From positions 20,962,501 to 21,026,500 of the forward strand of contig CM027385.1 of the NCBI GenBank assembly GCA_015680905.1: a DNA stretch of 64,000 bases, in the 5' to 3' direction. Positions within the stretch are counted from its first letter, which is position 1; each line of letters begins with the position of its first letter. Both the position numbers and the translations under genes were made by a program. Of this stretch, positions 23,030 to 35,200 are shown piece by piece. The notes below the pieces were generated by a model. That model searched no databases. It saw only the letters and a program-made list of their open reading frames with translations, and had not been told where the DNA came from. The stretch is from Coptis chinensis (Eukaryota; Streptophyta; Magnoliopsida; Ranunculales; Ranunculaceae).

Positions 23030-24486
23030 CCCAAACAACATGGCCACATCGTTTGGACTCGATCCGGATGGTATGGCCATGTCGTTTGGGATTTGAACTT
23101 TGAAAAATTTAAAGTTCTGTTTTTTGGGTTCTTGACCCGGTGTGGCGAAGTTTTTAGGCTAAGTCCCAAACGGTGTGGCCAAGTCGTTTGTACTAAGTCC
23201 CAAACGACCTATCCTGGTCGTTTAAGTTTGGGGTTTTTAATTCAACTTTTTGGGACCAATGGCATACTTGTAATAATTGTTTTTTTGAGATTTTTGAGAC
23301 CAATGGCACACTTGTAATAATAGTTTTTTTGGGAGTCCCGCCCAACACAAATTGGGGTCCGTAAGTAACAAATACTTTAGATTTTAGAATGTGGGGACAA
23401 GAGTGATGATCCATTTTGTCCATGTTGCTGAAAATGTCAATTTTGTTAAGGATAATTTCATGAGGATTTGATTACTCATTAGGTGCTTTGGTTTTTATGA
23501 CTATGTAATTATTGGGTCATGACTTAATGAAGTTAGAATTTATTTTGGATTTGGTACTTCTTGTTGTTATGTTCTCTCTCAAAAAACCTCAAAGAAACCA
23601 TCTAAAAGTTTTCTCTAACTCTCTCACAAAGGAAAGAAAATGTCATATCTAACTCTCTCACAACGAAAAAGTCATTTTTTCACTCTCTCTCTCTCTCTTA
23701 AATTAGATGCCATTACATGAGATTTCATTGCTTCTCTTTTTTGGATTCCACTCTTTTCTTCGAATTTCCTAAGAATCATATGAAACGAAAATTTGAACCA
23801 ACTAACAAAATCCATATTCAACCAAATACTATATTTTGGAATTATTTATAGTTATTTATAAGTTCCGGTTGTTACACACTTATCCCAAAAAGCTAGGTGC
23901 CTAAGTATCATCCAAAATAGATCATCATATTTATCCATCACTATCCAAAATGCTATTGTGTTAGCTATTGTATTGGACTCCACCCTACTAGAAAATTTTC
24001 CTAACTCGTGCACCATTCATTGGACGCGTGTAACATTCATTCCTCAAGGCTCCAAGGAGCCGCAAAATCTCAAAACTCACAAAGCATTATAATTAGTAAA
24101 GTATGTGATTAAAATTCACTAAAAATTAGTATAGACAAATGTATATATATCATTCCTTTGACATACATGATAGTATGTCATCCAAATAGTCATCCAAGAA
24201 AGTATGTCATAAGTAACACCTTTAAAGGTACTATGTTTCAAAACGCTATATGTGATTATAAAGAACATACATAGTATCTACATACCCAACGCTGTACGAA
24301 TGTATTATGTAAAAATAATTAATGGAGCGATAATTAAGAGGATAATTAATTGTTAGATCTTAATTGTCCAGAGTTTATATGGGCCTATAAATAAGAGTAA
24401 TACTCGGCACACTCCAGAACTATGATCAATCACCGCTGATAGTCCACTGTGATATGAACAAAGAATGTTCATAGCTCATAATATGA
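23030..24486 (-). repeat. Right arm of the ~1.5-kb inverted repeat
   Basis: This is the inverse of 2792-4310, running from the GTCGTTTGGGACTTAGT subrepeats (23030-23220) to GAATGTTCATAGCTCATAAT at the outer edge. Similarity stops abruptly just past ATATGA at about 24486 and, on the other arm, at about 2792. The boundaries are therefore probably true element ends. Confidence 0.75.
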
Positions 24487-26226
24487 TTAACTCTTAATAT
24501 CACTGTTCATAGTCCAATTGTGGTAACTCTTAATATGATTAACTCAAAACCAAAACTGAAAACTCTAATACGCACTACCAGCCTCCTTATATAGGCTTAA
24601 ATACCTCGATTACCACAAAACTTGAAAATTTTCAAAATGGAAAGTTTTGGGATAACCACATATTAAGAAACTACTAATCAAAATATAACTAACACAAATG
24701 GCCAAATAAAAACGGACTCTCCTATCAAAAAGATATAGCAAAACAAAACTTTCCTAAAATGGCAAAAAAACGTGATTTATGAGAATTTCTAAACGATGGA
24801 TTTAAGGCCCTGAGGAGGGTGGTGCCCACGCAAAGCAATGGGTTATGCTTATTTTGACGCTTTCTGATCAAATATGGCCGCGTCCATGTCTTTCCTCACT
24901 TTGTTGCCCGCTTTTCCAGTTCATTGACATATGCCAAGTTCATTGACATATGCATTGGCAACTTTAGACGCATCACATATGCCAAGTTCAATGACATATG
25001 CATTGGCTAATGCATCATCAATGGTTGTTCACATGAACAATGAGTGTTCATAGGTCATGTTAAGATATGAACAATGAGTGTTCATAGCTCATATTGGGGG
25101 TTTGAACAGCGATTGTTCATACCCCAAATAGGTATGAACAACCACAAAGATAATCACTTTCATATATCAAGTAGAGGGTCAAAAATACCAAAATGCACAA
25201 AGCATGTGCACCCTTCTAACACATATCATAGATTATGTATTAACCTACAAACCAAGCAACCTAGCAACCAAAAATACTTACATTTCTACAAATTACGCCT
25301 TATTTTTCTCTTGGACAATTTCTCGAGTCTTATTTTCCACAGTTCTACACATTCTTCCCTGGATTGTTTAGGGCTATTTCTCCGGGATTTCCATCTCCGC
25401 TTCTTCTTCCTCCCTTTGTTTGAGAAATGTTGGATTCAAAAATCAATATCAAAAATAAAGATTTGGAAGTCAAAATATATATTATATACCTGTAGGATGC
25501 CTCATCATATATAATGTTTTGCTCCTCAATTAATATTATATCCCTCTACTTCTGTGGATAAATAAATTCAATAATAACTCTCATCAACTATATAGGTCAT
25601 GTTACATTTCGTAAATACTAGCCAGTTAGCCAATCCCTCAAGATCGCATTGATTCTGGAATCCAGGAAAAGGAAAGCAAACGCATTTGTGTGTAGCTTTG
25701 GTGTACATATGTGATAATGCTACCTTTTGACAAGACAAATTTCAATGCTTAACTGTTACAGATAGATATTCGAAAGTATGAGATGGTTATTTGGTATGTC
25801 TGACTTCCTCTAGTCTGTATTAAAAAAACAAAAAAACAAACATTAGTGCTATGATCAGATAAATCAATCATGTTTGATCAGTTCACAAGTCGCTTCAGTG
25901 AATGTTATTAGGTTGCAATTACTGAGAGAAAAACTTAATGTTAAAACTAGCTATCCTGCACCAAAATGAGCTACTTCTACAATTCTCTCTTGATGTCATC
26001 TTTTATTTTTTCAAAATATTAAATTATTCTCTTCACCTTTGATTTACAGAACTAGTGAGTGCCCCCGCTTATTTAATTTGTTAATGCTTATAATCCATAT
26101 TTGTGAAGCAGATTCTCTTGTATCCCTAGTAATATTTATTTTATCCTTTGGAGCTGAAATGCTATACATCTTTTCCCATTTGTTCTTGTTAATAATTCTT
26201 TAATTGAATTGGTTTATCTTTTGTAG
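24487..26226. other. Upstream of the readable Dicer-like exons; repeat remnants
   Basis: The TATGAACA/TGTTCATA palindromes continue at about 25030-25140. A 146-codon frame at 25074-25514 crosses them and is not recognisable. Near 25655-25700 the string AGGAAAAGGAAAGC followed by CGCATTTGTGTGTAGC might be a trace of the helicase exon before the first one I can read, but this is too short to count. No DEAD-box motif I exon was found. Confidence 0.4.
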
Positions 26227-29200
26227 CAAGCCCCAGTCATAGAAGAATCAACTGATTTTATAGTAGGGAGCTTATTATGGCTATTCTAATCGCATCTAAG
26301 AACCATCAAGAATGGGAGAAAAGAGATAGAAAAATATGAGGTTAGATACTGTGCATCATGTGCTACTTTAAGTAATTGTATCCTTCAATGAATATGTCAA
26401 CCTGGAGGATGTCTTCCCAGCAATTTATTCATTCAGAAGAAAAAAAAAGATTTTAAACATTTCTTTTCATCGCTTTTATAGAACAGCTTGACCAGATTAA
26501 GGAGATTATGATATTAACTTAATAGGCTTAAAAACATCTGGCTTAATAGATTTTTGATATATGGTAGCAAAGTCCAAAAGAGGAGCCGGAACCTCCACAT
26601 CAAAAGGCTTGCAATGTGTTTAATTCGATTGACCACTGCCACAACATTTGCAAGTCGAAGTTTAATGACACTAGAGTAGATAGCTAAATGTAGATGGCTA
26701 AACCCACAAGACACTTAATGATTTGTTGTAAATGTGAGAACTTGACACTGATCAGAACTTGTGAGTAATTGTTGTAAATATTTACTCTGCTTTGCCCCAA
26801 TAATAGCTCTATTTTGCAAAAGGTGGAATAGAATTTCACTCACTTGAAATTACTCGAAATAACAAGAAAAATACTCCCCAAAGCAATGTGAAGAGTCTAA
26901 ATCAACCACCGCACATCTAGGCGTTAAAGGAAATTTTTTGTTTTTTTTTTTTTTTGTTTCTTTTAATACCATTTTTTCATTTCACATTTTCTTATTTGTG
27001 TCATACTTGATGTCTGTTTTGATGTGTATATTGATATAATGTAGCTTTTACTCATCTGAAGCGAGAAAATCTGATGGACACGTGTGTCCAAAGATATGAC
27101 TTTTGAACCTAATTCTAAAGCATATGTTGATTTTGGGTTCGCAACCTTGCTCCTTGCAAAGAAGACAAACTTTACAAAAGAATTCATGGAGAGGAAACCT
27201 TCCTCTAAACCTAGGGTTACATTCCATTGGACGCGGGATAAGATTTGTCGGACACGGCAAAATATCAAAATTTGAGGTAAATTACATACAATATGTGTCC
27301 CACCACGGACACGTGGATCACGTAATATCCGACCTACAGTTTATTTCAAAATATGGTGTCCATGTAACCTAGCTCTAAACTGAAACTTTATTGTTTATCA
27401 AGCTCTAACTATGGCCAAAGGCCTACAACTCGGTTTATAACTTTCTACAATTTTGAAAACAGAAACCCAGTCTAAAAAATAATTCTTATGGAAATAGAAA
27501 CATGAAATTTGTAATAATAAATACTGAAATAGCCAAAACACCCTCAAAACTAATTAGACTAAATTTCAAAAGCCCGAAAAATACTAATATTAATAGTGAC
27601 TAATTTGGGGATGATCAAGGGTTGTAACCCTCGGATAGTTAGGATACATCAAGATCTAACAGCTTTATTAAAGAAGGTGAAAAGAGTGTTGTAAAAGAGT
27701 GTTGTGAATTAGAAGAGTCCTTGCTAAATTCAGATAACCAACCAACTCCCATCCTGCTCCCACACAGCCATTCACACAAAAGTATATATATTAAGGCGAC
27801 GAGTCAATCAATCTGATTTTGGGCACAGTCAAACATTAAAAGAAAAACGATTCTTTATAGTTATGTACATGTTATGCATATTTTGTTCATCTTAAGCAAG
27901 AAGAATACTAAGTGCTTAAGTATAGAGGTGCAAAAGAAGGGTATTAGCTAAGTCCTTGCTAAATGCGATGGCGCCAAAAAGTACTAGAATATAATTCCAA
28001 CCTTCACTTTCCATTTACTATATGTGATGCCCGCCATCTAAAACAGGTTATTATGAAGCATGCGGGAGCTTGTTCTTTGTCAGATTCATATTGCTTGATT
28101 AGTTTCTTTGAGCTTACCTCTTCTTGATTTGGATTTTCTGTATTCCTGCTTCTAATCTTCCTGAATGATGAGTAGATTCCTAGTGGTACTCGTGTATGCT
28201 AATAGGAAGATTTTAGTTAGTTATGGTTCGTTGATTACCCCTAGTTGGTTTATAATTTCCTGCCTGCGTGGATTTGAGCTGTGCAGGTTCTTGTTATGAC
28301 ACCCCAGATACTCTTACATAATTTATTCCACCGTCTTATCAAGATGGAGCTAATTGCACTTTTGATATTTGATGAGTGCCATCATGCACAAGCTCAAAGC
28401 AGTCATCCTTATGCAGAAATTATGAAGGTTGTCATCTCTCTCTCTCTCTCTCGTGTCTATGTGTGTGTGTGAACTGGGAGGAACTCACAACTGCTTTTAT
28501 GACCCATATTATGTTTAAATTATCTGTAGGTGTACAAAACAAATGCCACAAAAGCGTCCTCGTATATTTGGTATGACAGCATCTCAATTGTTAGGAAAGG
28601 TAGTAGAATTCTACCATAACTTATATGGTTACAATCTATTTTTTTTCAATTCTTTTAACTGTTTCACAGTCTACTACATTTCTGCTTAGTTGTGTCCGTG
28701 TTCTCCTGCTGGTGCTCTTGCTTTTTAGCAAGTTGACATAAATAATTGAACTAGTTAAGTTCAACTGAATCAAGAAAAAGGAAATGTTGCTTAAGACTAA
28801 GTATTTAGATGTACAAATGTGTGGGTCTTCACGATCACTTACAAATACACGGAGTGATTTTTCTTGGCAATGAGGGATGATTTTGGCCCACCCACACCTC
28901 GTCAAATTTCTACCTGTAGGGAGTTTTCACAGGATCCACCAGTAAGAATCTTCCCGTGCATCATGATCCCAGCCGAATTACCAGCTCTGATACTACTTGT
29001 TAATCCACACAGACAGGTTATGCCGTATGGAGCAGACTGGCGCAATTAGCATACGGCATCACTCATCTGGGGTTTTAAATCTTTGAAGACTTTTGGCACT
29101 AGTCGGGTTTTTTAGGGTCACTTACATATGTGGTGTGATCTCCGCGTTTGCAATCTGAGAGAATTTCAGTTACCCATAGCTTGATGCATAAAAAAATGTT

Positions 29201-32200
29201 TTAGTCGTTGGGGAGATCATGACACTGATAAAATTATGCGCTTCGGCCTTGTTATGTTTTTGATAATGGCTGACCTTTGTTTGTCTTTTACTTCTCTACC
29301 ATTACCTTTTTAATTTCAACTCTTGCATGCATTTAAGCCTTTGTGATGTTTCATGTAGATTATTACTCTTTCAGGTAGGGCCAATCCAGAGATTTTATCG
29401 AAATGCATCAATAGTCTTGAATTCTTATTGGACGCAAAGGTGGGATTTTATCTCTAAATTTGATTCAAACACACAAACACACAAACACACAAACACACAA
29501 ACACACATCATTTATATTTTTCTTGAGTTTTGTAGGTTTATTCTGTTGAAGACACTGGAGAACTGGAAAGATATGTGGCTTCTCCAAACGTCAAGTGTTA
29601 TTATTATGGCCCGCCGGGGATCACAGTTTTAAAAATTTGACTTGGAGGAGATAAAAGAACCGTGTAATTTGTAGTATTTATTTGAATCTTTCCTTTTTGA
29701 TCTCTGTTACCCTCAACCAGTCTTTGCTTACTGCGATTCCTATTTTCTTAAAGCAGTGTATAGCAATGGCAGGGGACAACCAATGGCGATAAAATTCTTT
29801 AGTAACAGAAAGAAACTGCTGCTGAGGCTGCATGATAATCTGATGTTTTGTTTGGAAAATCTTGGGCTTTTGGGGCCAAACATGTGAGTGACTTTTTCAT
29901 AAAAGACTCCGATAACTGGTGATTAAAATCAGATTTCTTTATGCTATTTTGTACCCATGTCCATATCAACCTTAATTGCCAACTTCATCTTTGTAGTTTC
30001 AGCATTTTGTGTTTCCTGCATTTTCCTGTTATGCAAAAGTTTTTAATTTGTCTTAATGTCTTATCTGTTATATTGACCGTTTCAGAATATATCTCTTGTT
30101 CTGAGTTTGAATATTTTCTTTGTTATTCTTATTTTAGAATGGTGTTTTGTATCCTTGCACTATTTACAAGTCCCAAGTCAAGCTTCCAAAGAGTTGGAGT
30201 GGGGGGACACCTCCAAGATATAGTTGCAGTTGTTGAGTGAATTGGTTGTTTCCTGTATCAAAGGAATGGATGGTAAGCTGATCCTGGAAATACATGTGAC
30301 ACCAAAGTAGTGCCTTCCTTTAAAGAGCCGTTCCCAACATATGCCATTCCATTACATGGCAGTTCAAGATATGGTTGCAGTTGTTGAGTGAACTGGTTGT
30401 TTCCTGTATCAAAGGAATGGATGGTAAGCTGATCCTGGAAATACATGTGACACTAAAGTAGTGCCTTCCCTTTAAAGAGCCATTCCCAACATAAGCCATT
30501 CCATTACATGGCAGTTAACCTAATGGATGGGCGGTGTCACTGCATCAGAAGAAGATAACTGATAGGGTAATGCATAATGTTTAAGTAGAAGGAATGTGAC
30601 AATATCAGAAGACATGATAGATGTTGACTCAAATCAGTAGTATATTCAAATGGAAGCTTATTGAAGTTGGTAAGTCAATTAAATTATCCCCACTTAGAGA
30701 TTGGAACATACAGGAACTATGGTGCTAGCACCCTAGATCTCATTAAGAGTTGCTTAAAATAGTTAATGCCACCATTAGCATAGGGATTGGAGAAAAATGT
30801 AGGAAAGTCATTCCTTAGTAGCAGGTGCACTATCAGCCCTTTCAACAATCTTAGAAGATCTTGCGAAGAAAACCGGAGCAGCTGTTAAGCTAACAGTGTT
30901 ATCTAGATATAAAAGACTTAACCTAGATCTCGACTTGGTATGATCCCTATGCTAGCTTGAGCAACAAGATGGGAACAATTCCAAATCCTACGTAGTTTTT
31001 GAGTAGATCTGTTTTTTTATGTTTTATTTATTTATTTATTAGCTATTATTTTCTTATGTTTATTTTTTGTTATTTTTTTTCATTTACTTATTTAGACAGT
31101 AAATGAAATCAGAGATATAATTTTACCCCGTTAGCTTACTATGTTCAAATCCATCAATTTGAATGAATTGATAGAATTTTAACCTATACATATTTAACCT
31201 TCTAAATTCTTCCAACAAGTTATTCTTTTTTGATAGTATTTATACATTTGAAGTTTTAAACTAGTTGGTGGTTGTTTTATTGGTTTGAGGTAGTTGGTCT
31301 GTTCTGGCTTTGTAATAATATGGTATAATTACCCCTTGCATGTTGCTGATTTCTCTCTCCTTTCATCCATATCTCTCTCCTGTTGCCTCAATAGGCGTTC
31401 GGTTCCTCATGAGTGGCGATCGATCTGAATTGATTGAAATGATTGACATCGAAGAGCGATTCAACAGACAACTCTCTTACTGATCTATATTTGTCTCAGG
31501 CTGCTTCTGTTCTCGACTCGGAATCAATCAGGGGTATGAGTTTGCATTATGAAGATGATTAGGTGTTATAAATGTTGTTATATCGGTTATAACTAACTAT
31601 AATAGAGTTGTATTACTGATTTATAGATGGTTATGGATTTGATTCATCTATGGAGGCACTCAAGGAACCATTTTTCTCAAAGAAGATAATGGCCCTTATT
31701 CAAATTCTTTTCTCTTGTCGGTTGGTATTTTAACTTATATGTTCTCTATAAATAGATTCATGACTGTTGTGCTGTAGAGTAGCTCAATTTGTTTCCTAAC
31801 TAATATATTTAACTTGAAACTTTCTATTTGTGGATTTTTACTTTTGCAACTGCTGTCTTCACACTATCGTAAGACTATTACATTTTGTGGAAATGAATAA
31901 AGCTGTCTGAAAGTATTGCTGAAATGGATGTTACTTTTCAGAATCTGAAGGGATTAGCAAAAGAAACATCGGAAGTCTAAACCATTATCAAGTAGTACTA
32001 TCCTTTTCATATGTTTAAAAAGTATGTTTAGTGTTTCATGTTCTTGTACATCATACATGAAACAATCAAGGAAAGTGATGTGAATTGAAGGCGGAAGCAA
32101 CTTCAATCAACACACCACTAATAAATTAAGGCTTATTCTAATCCCAATTAAATGGAAAATGAGGATTTTAGTATAACCTAAAATCAAGACACTTTTAATT

Positions 32201-35200
32201 CGAAACTCGCTACTAGATTCTCAATAACTCAACCCCCCTAGTTTGTGACCAAAGTCTTATTTATACAATTCAATCCTTGTAGTCCAAGGAAACGGGAAAC
32301 CAAAATAGAAAGCAACTAAAACTAAACCAAATCCTACTACAAAACAATTACTGATTAGATTAGATTACTAAATACTAAATATTACTAATTCCATCATTCT
32401 CCTAAGCCATAGAAAAAATTGGTTTCGAATTTTGAAGTTTGAACAATTCACACAATCTAATATGTTGACAGATTTATGATTGTCTATTTACTTCTTGTTT
32501 GGAGATTACATTTTTCTATTTTATATACAACTCATCCATTGAAAACTTCATTATTTGTTTGATTTTTTTGCTTGGAAGTGATAAATATGCAGTTTCTATT
32601 TTTGTTTTCTGAGATATCCTCAAATCATTCATGAAACTTTTCTTCAACAATTTTTTTTTTCAGGATACGACAAGATATGAAATGCATAGTTTTTGTGAAT
32701 AGGATCATTATTGCAAGAGCATTGTCATACATACTCAGGAAATTGAAGTGTCTATCATTTTGGAAGTGCGACTTTCTTGTAGGATATCACTCAGGAGTCA
32801 AGAGTATGTCTAGGAAAACCATGAACTCTATCTTAGAGAAGTTCCGTTCTGGAGAGGTATTGCTCGATCCCACAGCAGGTCTTATTGCTATGGGTCATTG
32901 CTAAAGGATTTCAATAAAAGTGTCAGCTGATATAACATTATATCCTCTTACTTAACTACCGCTTCATTTGGCAGCTGAATCTACTGGTTGCCACTAGAGT
33001 GGGCGAAGAGGGACTGGACATTCAGACTTGCTGTCTAGTTATACGTTTTGATCTGCCGGAAACTGTTGCTAGCTTCATACAATCCAAAGGCAGAGCTCGC
33101 ATGTCAGAGTCTGAATATGTATTTCTGGTGAATAGGTGCTTCTTTCATGCCTGTGCTGCCTGCAAACCATAGGTTTAGACCTGAAATGTTCATCTTAAAA
33201 TAATTCATTTTTCAAACTTCTTGGTTTTGCAGAGAAACGAGGGTGAACTTAACTTGATTGAGGATTTTATCTCTGAAGAATGTCAAATGATGAAGGAAAT
33301 TGCGTGTAGGACATCTGGAGAGACATTTGATGATCTGGAAGAAGTAACCTACACAGTTTGTTCCACTGGTGCCTCCATCACTGCAGGATATAGTGTTTCA
33401 TTACTCTATCATTACTGTTCCAAACTCCCGCATGATGAGTATGTTATTTGGATCCTCTTTCAGTTTCATTATTCCCTATGTGATTCATATTGAATTTGGT
33501 AACAGTTTCCTGTGAAATTATGTTTTTTTTTCACCTTTCTAATTTTATGCATTGATTTTATGTGTAGATTCTTCATTCCGACACCGGAATTCGATTTCGA
33601 ATATGATACAAAGGGGACACTGTGTCGGGTAATTCTCCCCTCCAATGCTCCAATTCATCAAGTTGACTGTCCACCCCAGTCTTCAAAAGAGAAAGCTAAA
33701 AAGATTGGTTGTCTGAGAGCTTGCAAAGAATTGCATGCAGTGGGTGCCCTGACCGACTATCTTTTGCCAGGTCAAGATGATGAACCGGATGAACGATCAA
33801 TGGAGTTGGAGAGTTTTGAAGGTTTACTTTTAGCGCTTCTAGAATATAAGTTCTTTTCTCATAATTCGTTCTGACAACAAATTTTGTTTACTACATTTCC
33901 TGTTGCAGATGAGAGTTCACGAGGAGAACTTCATCAGATGTTAAGTCCCTCTGTACTAAAAAATACATGGACAGATTCTGAGAATCCTGTTCTCTTAAAT
34001 TTTTATTTCATAGAATGCCTTCCTGTTCCAAATGATAGGCTATACCAAAAGTTTGGTCTTTTTGTCAAAGCTCCACTTCCAGAAGAAGCTGGGACAATGG
34101 AACTGGATCTGCATCTCGCCCATGGTAGAATTGTAAAAACAAAGCTTGTCCCTCAAGGAGTTAAAGGGTTTGAGAGAGATGAGGTAGGAAAATCTACTTC
34201 TTAATACAAGAAACATCATTTGTGTTGTTTTTCAGAATATTTATATGAGGGACCTTTTTCCTTGTACAGATTATCCAAGCACAGAATATTCAAGAACTGT
34301 TTCTCAAGATAGTCCTTGACAGATCAGAATTTTTTGCTAATTTTGTCAAATTGGGAAAGAATGCTTCATCTCAAGCAAGCCATTCAGCCTTTTACTTATT
34401 ACTTCCTGTGAGGCAGAATGATTGTGAAGGTAGACTGACCGTTGATTGGAAGCTTATCAGGAGATGTTTATCTTCACCAGTTTTTGGAACCCAAAAAGAT
34501 GTTCTAGATTCTGTTAATGTCCCTGATGGAAGCTCCCTCATACTTGCTGATGGCCCTGCGAGTAAAAGTGACATTGTGAACAGTTTAGTATTCACTCCAC
34601 ACAAGAAATTATTTTTCTTTGTTGATGATATTCTTCCTGGAATTGATGCAAACAGCCCTTTTACGGATCACTCTTGTTCAAATTATGTAGATCACTATGC
34701 TCAAAAGTAGGTAATCTTTCTCCAGTTATTCCTTTTCATATTTACTGTTACAATTACTATTCCTCTGTTATGCACTTATTTTCGTCTATACGGTCACTAT
34801 AATAGTATAATGTACTGCTGCGATTTTCATTACTATAACTGTTTGCTGTACTCGTTATAATTTTTTATTGATGACACAAAAATTAGAGTTAAGCTCAGGT
34901 TGATGTCAAATGATTAGATGATGATTACTCTGGTAAGGTGCGCTTTCACTTAAAACTAAACTTATGAGTACAAACTAGTATGAACTTTTGGGTACTAAGT
35001 CTGTAGGTTGGTGGGACTGATAAAGTTCAAACTAGGGGTGTACGATGTTGGTTGGTCGGGTTTGGGACTAAACCGATGACCGAACCGACCCTATCGGTTT
35101 ATACTTTTCTAGATCGAACCGAACCAATTGGGTTCTGATTTAACCGACATTAACCGACCGAACTGACCGGTTTTCACATATTTTTAAATTAAATCAATTA

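Larger units (their letters stand above)
26227..31533 (+). pseudogene. Decayed helicase exons of the Dicer-like gene
   Basis: The six or seven 5' exons can be matched to DCL4 only by changing frame. Exon 26227-26340 keeps its exact length (38 codons), but its middle runs through all three frames: VIEESTDF, then YYGYSN, then NHQEWEK, then EIEKYE; a TAA lies in the nominal frame. Exon 28530-28599 has VYKTNA in one frame and [10 protein letters not shown] (helicase motif III) in another. Exon 29536 onward shifts at a run of A's near 29633 before FDLEEIK. Exon 31395-31533 shifts between [10 protein letters not shown] and [10 protein letters not shown]. Exons 28287-28427, 29375-29439 and 29757-29883 are open. 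This cluster of indels contrasts with the clean 3' exons. Confidence 0.7.

Noticed and set aside
25074-25514. 146-codon plus-strand frame
   Set aside because: It starts inside the palindromic repeats, has no recognisable domain and a composition typical of random AT-rich DNA.
25640-25720. Possible trace of the helicase exon preceding 26227
   Set aside because: Only about ten residues could be matched, and only with gaps; too short to support.
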